64,000 nt of DNA, taken from assembly GCF_016808095.1 (NCBI RefSeq), contig NC_068975.1, forward strand, positions 31,705,001-31,769,000. Direction: 5' to 3'. Below the pieces are notes generated by a model, which worked only from the letters and a program-made list of their open reading frames with translations, was not told where the DNA came from and searched no databases. A program made the translations under genes and the position numbers. Positions 57,392-64,000 of the stretch are shown one piece after another. Source of the DNA: Vigna angularis. Taxonomy: Eukaryota; Streptophyta; Magnoliopsida; Fabales; Fabaceae. Each line of letters opens with the position of its first letter. The stretch's first letter is position 1.

Positions 57392-60300
57392 AATATGACG
57401 ATGGTTAGTATTTTACCCATTTATACATAGTTTTGTGAATGATATACCAGTTATGAACAGATCTATGCACCTGGAATTAAATGAAGTTTTGGGAATGAAT
57501 AGAGAGAAATGGTAAGAAACAGAATAATGTTGATCTTGCAGTACCTTGTATGTAACTGAATTTGCTGTCTTTTTTTAAATAAAAACTAATTCTATCTCAG
57601 GAACATTAAATATAGATATTTATTCTAGACACGGTTTTCAGATACTTCCACCTTTATAATATCAATAATATTTTTATAATTTAATTAAAACATATTAATA
57701 TTACAAATTTTAATGAAATATTTTTTTACAGAAAAAAAGTCAAATAAAAAATAAATACCATATTATAAAGAATTTAATATGAAATGTAAATATTAAGAAA
57801 GAAATTATAATTAATAATATTAAATTAAAATACTAAATAATAATTAGATTAAGGTCAAATAATTATAAAAAGGAGTAAAGGTGGCTAAATGTGTTAATTT
57901 TATGAAATTAATTGTATTGCATTTACTATTGTATAATCAATTTGATTGAGTATTGTATATTTCTTGAATGAAATCACAAAAAGAAAAAATGTATCATTAA
58001 AATTATAATATATGATAAAGTAACTTGAAGATTTTTTGGAAAAGTTGAACAATTCGGAATAAAAAAATATATATAATGAAAGAAAAGAAAAAGAAAGTTA
58101 CAAAACTAAGGATAAAAAAACCATAAATAAAAGTTTTTAGATTATTTAATAAATTATTAATATTTTCAATAATTTAAAATGACTACAAGTATAAGAAGAA
58201 AATGAAGACGAAATGGAACAAATATACAAATAGGTACGTTCTTATTACCAAATTAAAAAATTTGAATATTAAGCCATAATTAGCCATACTTATTGGTAAT
58301 TCATATGAGAATCAATTTATTTGTTACCCTTATAAAATAAATAATTTTATAATTCATTAATTTTCTAAGTCCAAGTTGAACGTTTCTTATCCCGTTAGGA
58401 ACATATGGTTAATATTTTTTAACATATTGATCGTGTATTTCTCTTTTATATAAATTTTGTGTAAGTTTCTTTGCATCATAATATACATTCATATACAGCC
58501 GCTTAAACCTTAGGATAAATTGAAGATACTATAACATTTGAACTTTCATTATTTCTTTTCTTTTAAAATTTAAAAGTATTCCCGAGAATATGAAAAAGCT
58601 AATCAAATATACTTTTAGACATATCTAAGAATAATCTCTTGATTTAATTTTTTTTATGGAATTTATCATGAAAATATTAAAACATAGCTCCAAACAAATG
58701 CCTAATTATCTATAGTTTTTATTCTATGTTTAATTTTAGAATAGTTTTATCATTGTATTTTGATAAAAGTTTTACAGTCTTTTAAAAAAATTTAAATATA
58801 TTAAATTTGAATTACTTTAATTTTTCAAATATTTTATTTAAAAAAATTAAATATATTAATTATTTTTATTTTGATAAACTGTTTCAATTACCACCAATTG
58901 AAAAAAAAGGTCAATCCAACTTTAAAACATTTACAAAAAATTACTCACACTTTAATCGAAAAAATATAATTGACATCTATTGAAAAATAATTTTGCTTAT
59001 GTTGATTAATAAAATATTGACAAATGTCAATTGAGAAACAATTTACATTATTTTCAACTAAAAAATAATTTATTTCAATGCTAATTAAAAAATCTTTCTT
59101 ACACAACTTGAAAAAATAAATAGTCCCATTGAGATTGATAACAAATTCCTAATTAACATTACAAAAGAAATTGTTTTTAATGTTGATAAAAGAAACGTTT
59201 ATTAATGGTGGTATAGAAATAACTCTTATCCATATTTTAATAGATGTCAATAAAATTAATAACATTGATTGACTTCAACTAAAAAAAGAACACATTTTGA
59301 TGTTAACCGAAGAAATGAGAAACAATTTTTAAAAGGCATGACTGATGTTGAAAAAGAATTATTAATGTCAGTTGAGAAATAAGACTGGTCTATATCAGAT
59401 AAAGAGACACTTTAACAGTAAAAAATTTTTAGTGTTTGTGATCCCTCAATATGAATCAAGTCAATAATAATTTCTTTTTTGTTTTAATTTGAGTTAACAA
59501 TATCGTAAGGTAAAATAAAAGAGAAAACAAAGATAAACATGAATTTTAAATTATTAATTTAAAAAAAGAAAAGAAAATTTGAAAAAATAAATAAAATTTT
59601 TAAATAATCCCTATTATAGATTTTAAAAATTTATCCAAACAAAATATATTCTTTAATAAGATACTTGGTCCATATCATATCTTATTAAATACTAATATGA
59701 ATGATAAAAGATGAAGTGTTAACATTGATGATTTAATGGTTGAATTAATAATGTTGTTATTGAAAAGTTTAGGCATGAATGAAATAGGTAGCAGAGGTAG
59801 TTGCATGTGAAAAAAATGGGTGGAAAAAGAAATATAGCGAAAAGAAGCTTCCTACAGATCTCCTAAAAAGCAGGGATACCATAGAAGATGGAAATACCAC
59901 CCTACAACCTTTCTTCGATTTGATCGTGTTACTGTGTCCTTCAATCCTACGGTTTTAATAGCATACCCCTTCCCAACAACAAAAAACTTAAAAAACAAAC
60001 CATTCAAACATGTTTTAACAAAAAGTCATGTAGCTAGTACACACAAGTAAAGCTAAGGATGTAAGACTTTGATTCCTTTGCTTTTTGTCTCTCTTTCTCT
60101 CTCCCCAATTGCACACACATTAATTTAAAAAAAAAAAAGATTTGTTTTTCATTATAAAAACGAAAGGCTGATAAAGCTGAATTCGTATAATCAGAACAGT
60201 TTTACAGTAGCACATGAACGATGCACTTTAGCTGGATGCATCATGCATCCATCCCTTCGCTCCCTGACTCGGCCATTATAGCACACGAATTATGCACGAT

Positions 60301-63300
60301 CATCACATACGGATAATTAATTCAACATTTTTGGTACCGTTTCATTTCAGATTTATAATGTTTTGGATAAAAGAGTCCAAAGTTACTTCTTCACACTTTA
60401 TTTTATTTATTTTTATTTAATCAAAGGTTTCTTTTGTCAAATTTCTTAGTCTTTTTACTTTTTTTTTTAGATTCAAACTGAATGCGTAGATATATGTAAG
60501 AAGCACTCTGTCTTGAAATTAGTTGTTCCAAAGTTTTAAATGTATAATAAATATAATTATTTATTTATTTTATTTTACTTTTATATTTATAGATTTTGGA
60601 AAGAGTTTTGGTTAAAATCGTTTCAATTGTGAGTCAAAAATAATTCGGAAATATGTTTTTTTTATTAATTATATTGAATTTGTGCCGATACTTCTAATAT
60701 ATTTGTGATCAAATGGTTATTGCAATAATATAGTCGATCGGTCAATGTTGTCTCTAAAATCTTAAAAAACTCATTTTAGTGAGATCATCTAAAAAATATG
60801 TTGACTCGGACAGTTTATATAATATAATGTAAATGGAATTTTTTTTTTATAATATAAAGGTCTCTAAAGAAATTGGTTTTTAGTTATCGGAGAGAAATAC
60901 TGAAGAAATTGCAAGGTACTATGTAGAGATTGAGATTAGATAAAAGCAAAAAGAAAGTTGTGTGAATGAATGATTGGGTCTCCTTAGGCTTTTACATAGT
61001 AATTTTGAAGGCAGGCTTTTAGCTGGTGAATTTGATCTGTGAGATGAGATTGAAGTTGTAGAATTGTGAGGTTAGAATTAAAGTTATTGTGAGAGTTAAT
61101 AAGAATGAAATGGTTGGTGAAATGGGAACATGAGGATCAATAGGGTTCCAAATTTCCCCGACCCAACAGTATGGTAGAAGTTATAAGATGAACTTTTGTT
61201 CACTGCTTTGTGCCTTTCAATCTCAACTTTAGACCAAATCTTCAACTCACCATACAATCAAAATCAAAACAACAACTCTCCATTTTTTCCCCTTTAGCTT
61301 GCTTTTAAACTAAAGTGTTGGCTTTTTAATGGATTTTATTTATTTTTCGTAATAATTAGTTAAATATTAAAAAGAGAATAAGATAAAAAAACATATATAT
61401 AAAAACTTAACATGTTTTACCTTAAATTTTTTGTTTTTGTTAAAACGAAAGTAAATAAAATTTTTATCACTTAATTGTACACTTAACCATTAGTTGTCAT
61501 CTTTTTTGTGACGTTTTGAAAATTAACTTTCTCACATTTTATCGTTAATCTTTTTAACGTTTTACATATGCGTTAAATTTTAACTTGTTTTTTTTTACTT
61601 TTTCTTGGCACATTTCACTAGTTTGTTAAAAATTTACCAAAAAAATAAAATACATTGAAACAAATTTAAATGATAAAAATCAAGAAATGAAAATTTTGAT
61701 TGATAAAACGTGTCATTTACGTCTGTTCTATTCAAATCGAATAATAGTTTTAGATAAAAATACAAGGCAAAGTTATAAAAACAATTAATTGAGTTGATGC
61801 TATTTAAAATAATTAATATTTTTCTGAAAAATGAAATCATAGTTAATTTATAATACCACAACAATGGAAATTTCTTTTATTATATTTTGCAGGAATATAT
61901 GCAAAATGTCTAATTAATATAAAAAAAAATCATCAGAGAGGACAGGTTGGGTTAGTTAAAAGCTTCGTTGACCCAACCTTAATCTCATGAATAAGGATAC
62001 TATTATTTTTGAAATTATAAGTTTCCATGTTATGAGTAACGAAAAGTCACGCACTGCAAAAAGACTAACATACGTATAAAGCTAGTTCAAAGCATATGAA
62101 CATCAATTGAATAAAAAGTATATTTCAATTCAACCTGAATTTTGAGCATGTTTGAGATAGTGTAGGAAACTTTAATATAATTAATGTGATTTGGGTTGGA
62201 TTTATTCGATAAAACATATAAACTCAAAATTCAATCCAATTGTAATCACCTTAGCAAATTTAAATTTAATTCAGCTTATTAAAATGTAGTTAATTATACT
62301 TCTCCAAGTTTAGTTTGGGATTCGTTATTTTTGTGATAATTATATTGATAGCTTGTAAAACTTGCATTTATACTAATACATTTTCTTTTCGTTGTTTTTG
62401 TCTATATATATAAAGACACAGGTTCCACTGTTATGGTCAAACTCGGTCAGCGGAAAGTGTGAAGACCGAAGACAACCATTTTCACAAATTAAGGAAGAAC
62501 AGTAACTAAAATTGTGGAAACTAAAATTAAGAACAGAAACTAAAATTATGAAAGCAAGACAAATTAAATTAGAGTAATAAAATGGACAAAGAAGAATGCA
62601 TAATTTTAATTTGCAGGAGTGTTGTTTAGAATTTATTAAGGTTAATCAATATTATATTTATTAAAAAATTAATTAATAGATAAATACATGTGTGTAAGCC
62701 ATGAGCAACATATAGGACGAGCGCACGTAGGAATGTTTTGCAGGATATAGTCAGTGTCCTCCAGACAGTATTTTAATATTAAGAAACAAACAAAATGTAA
62801 TAAACTATCCATCTATTTATCCACCAAAACTATATTAATTAATCCTAAAGTGCAAAAAATAGGAGCAGCCATTTGTGAGATGATTAAGTGTGATGTGTGC
62901 TTAAATAACAAAAACACAGAAATTTAGCCATTTGTAATTGTAATTTTCCCACGCACCATATTAACATTGTAATTACCATTTACCATTTAAACCTATCCCC
63001 CACACTCACACAAAAGCATTTTAAATTCAATTATTACCCGTCACGTCTTTTACTTGTCGAAAAAACTTAGTATATTGTCTTGCTTTCAATGCATCTCATG
63101 CCAACTTTCCACACAAAATCTAACTAATTGGAGAACATAGGTAGCACCACATTCAAAAAGGCAAAAAGAGTAACTCATACATGTGAATGAAATAAAAATC
63201 ACAATTAAAGATTATTAATTAAAAAACATAACGTTTAACGTTAAGTAAAAGGGAAGGATTTAATAACTTTTTTTCCAAAAAAATCCGGTAACATTAATTA

Positions 63301-63583
63301 ATTTTCATACTTTGAATGATAAACTTTAATTTTTAAAAAATAAAAAATAGAAAAATCAATTAAAAATAGAGTAGAATTAATTAATTAAAGTTACCGTAAA
63401 AAACAGTCCTGACCGTTTAGTAACACCTCAGCAGGCACCACCCACACTTTTACGTTTTAATAGTAGGGAGAACCAAAATAACGAGTCACAGGCAAAAGAA
63501 AAAAACATTGCTCTCAACTCTGTTATTCTGGCTAAGTTAGTGTTTTTTGTTGATCTGAGTTTCATCATAATTTACAATTAGAG
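57392..63583. other. Long AT-rich intergenic region
   Basis: No gene is supported over about 6.2 kb. 57392-57560 should contain the promoter of dehydratase copy 2. 58880-59410 is a degenerate short-period repeat, listed separately. 59860-60350 and 60890-61260 have more balanced composition (for example gatgcatcatgcatccatcc at 60234) but no reading frame. 63440-63583 holds the leader of the ankyrin-repeat gene. Confidence 0.5.
58880..59410. repeat. Degenerate short tandem repeat, unit about 35-45 bp
   Basis: Variants of atgtcaattgagaaacaat, attgaaaaataatttt, and atgttgataaaagaaa recur at least ten times from 58890 to 59400 with strong divergence. The pattern resembles the sub-terminal repeats of some plant CACTA elements, but no CACTA terminus was found. 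Origin is unresolved. Confidence 0.45.
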
Positions 63584-64000
63584 ATGGCGAAATCGACCAA
63601 AGATCCGACGTCTTATCCACCGATAAAGGCAGAGCAATACCTACACAGCCCCGTTCACTACGCGGTGGTGATTCGCGACCACGCTAAACTTTCCAGAATA
63701 ATTTCTTCACTTCCCCGAGTTCCCGACCCTGCACGAGTCATCACTGAGTCCGACTCCCTCGCTCACGAGCGACTCGCGGAAAAAATCTCCGCCGTGCTCG
63801 ACCGCCGCGACGTCCCGTTCCGCGAGACGCCTCTCCACCTTGCTGTCCGCCTCAACGACATCGTCGCCGCGAAAGCCCTTGCCACCGCCGGAGCCGACAT
63901 CTCCCTACATAACGGCGCTGGCTGGAACCCGCTTCAGGAAGCGATTTGCCGGCGCGCCTCCGATATCGCGCACCTCCTGGCTAGACTCCACCACCACGCC
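63584..64000 (+). CDS. Ankyrin-repeat protein, ANKRD13-like, partial (5' end only)
   Basis: An ATG at 63584 opens a frame that stays open to the window end (139 codons). It encodes MAKSTKDPTSYPPI, then HSPVHYAVVIRDHAKLSRII, SSLPRVPDPA, ISAVLDRRDVPFRETPLHLA, VRLNDIVAAKALATAGADIS and GWNPLQEAICRR. Two ankyrin repeats are recognisable (TPLHLAVRLNDIVAAKALAT; GWNPLQEAI). The layout of HSPVHxAV, a leucine-rich linker, RDVPxRxTPLHLA and GWxxLQEA fits plant ankyrin proteins of the ANKRD13/GPCR-chaperone type. The coding DNA is strikingly GC-rich (about 60 percent or more) compared with its surroundings. The chaperone-like C-terminal domain would lie outside the window. The function in plants is not established from this sequence. 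Confidence 0.82.
   Translation, partial: MAKSTKDPTSYPPIKAEQYLHSPVHYAVVIRDHAKLSRIISSLPRVPDPARVITESDSLAHERLAEKISAVLDRRDVPFRETPLHLAVRLNDIVAAKALATAGADISLHNGAGWNPLQEAICRRASDIAHLLARLHHHA

Noticed and set aside
1..64000. CRISPR arrays, bacterial operons, rRNA genes, organellar insertions
   Set aside because: The regular repeats found are microsatellites, tandem satellites or transposon motifs; no spacer-repeat arrays, polycistronic bacterial genes, rRNA or organelle-like blocks were seen.

Overview
The window is nuclear DNA of a dicot plant, most likely a legume of the bean/cowpea/soybean group. The evidence is AT-rich intergenic DNA, GT-AG introns with plant-style exons, a eukaryotic tRNA-Phe, plant-specific gene families, and Mutator-like, hAT and LTR-type repeats of kinds common in legumes. 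The clade is an inference from sequence style; no database was searched.

Layout. 1-7043: intergenic repeats, a tRNA-Phe (3873-3945), a hairpin-bearing tandem repeat and small inverted-repeat elements. 7044-9414 (-): a GPI-anchored GH17/X8 beta-1,3-glucanase. 11371-13004: a 1.6-kb Mutator-like element (MULE) holding seven GC-rich 18-bp near-palindromes. 14242-19787: a complete 5.5-kb MULE with 150-bp terminal inverted repeats (TIRs) and a perfect 9-bp target-site duplication (TSD), carrying a decayed MuDR transposase gene and, converging on it, a GRF-type zinc-finger gene. 21386-23731 (-): APS reductase. 24760-26258: an LTR-like remnant and a 650-bp hAT element with a perfect 8-bp TSD. 27359-29441: a Pack-MULE that has captured part of a trihelix transcription-factor gene. 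32314-37788 (-): a PI31-like proteasome regulator in nine exons. 40751-43726 (+): a two-domain glyoxalase I in eight coding exons. 46746-51718 and 53307-57391 (-): two tandem arogenate/prephenate dehydratase-like genes, each damaged differently. 57392-63583: repeats and AT-rich DNA. 63584-64000 (+): the 5' end of an ankyrin-repeat gene cut by the window edge.

The single-copy genes are unrelated housekeeping or metabolic genes: sulfate assimilation, methylglyoxal detoxification, proteasome regulation and callose turnover. They do not form a pathway. Their exon models were assembled by hand; every junction used keeps frame and has GT/AG dinucleotides.

The accessory content is the most interesting part: three MULEs, each with a 9-bp TSD; one gene-capture event; a two-gene convergent MULE resembling the maize mudrA/mudrB layout but with a GRF zinc-finger second gene; and a dehydratase tandem in which one copy lost an exon while the other lost catalytic and regulatory motifs.
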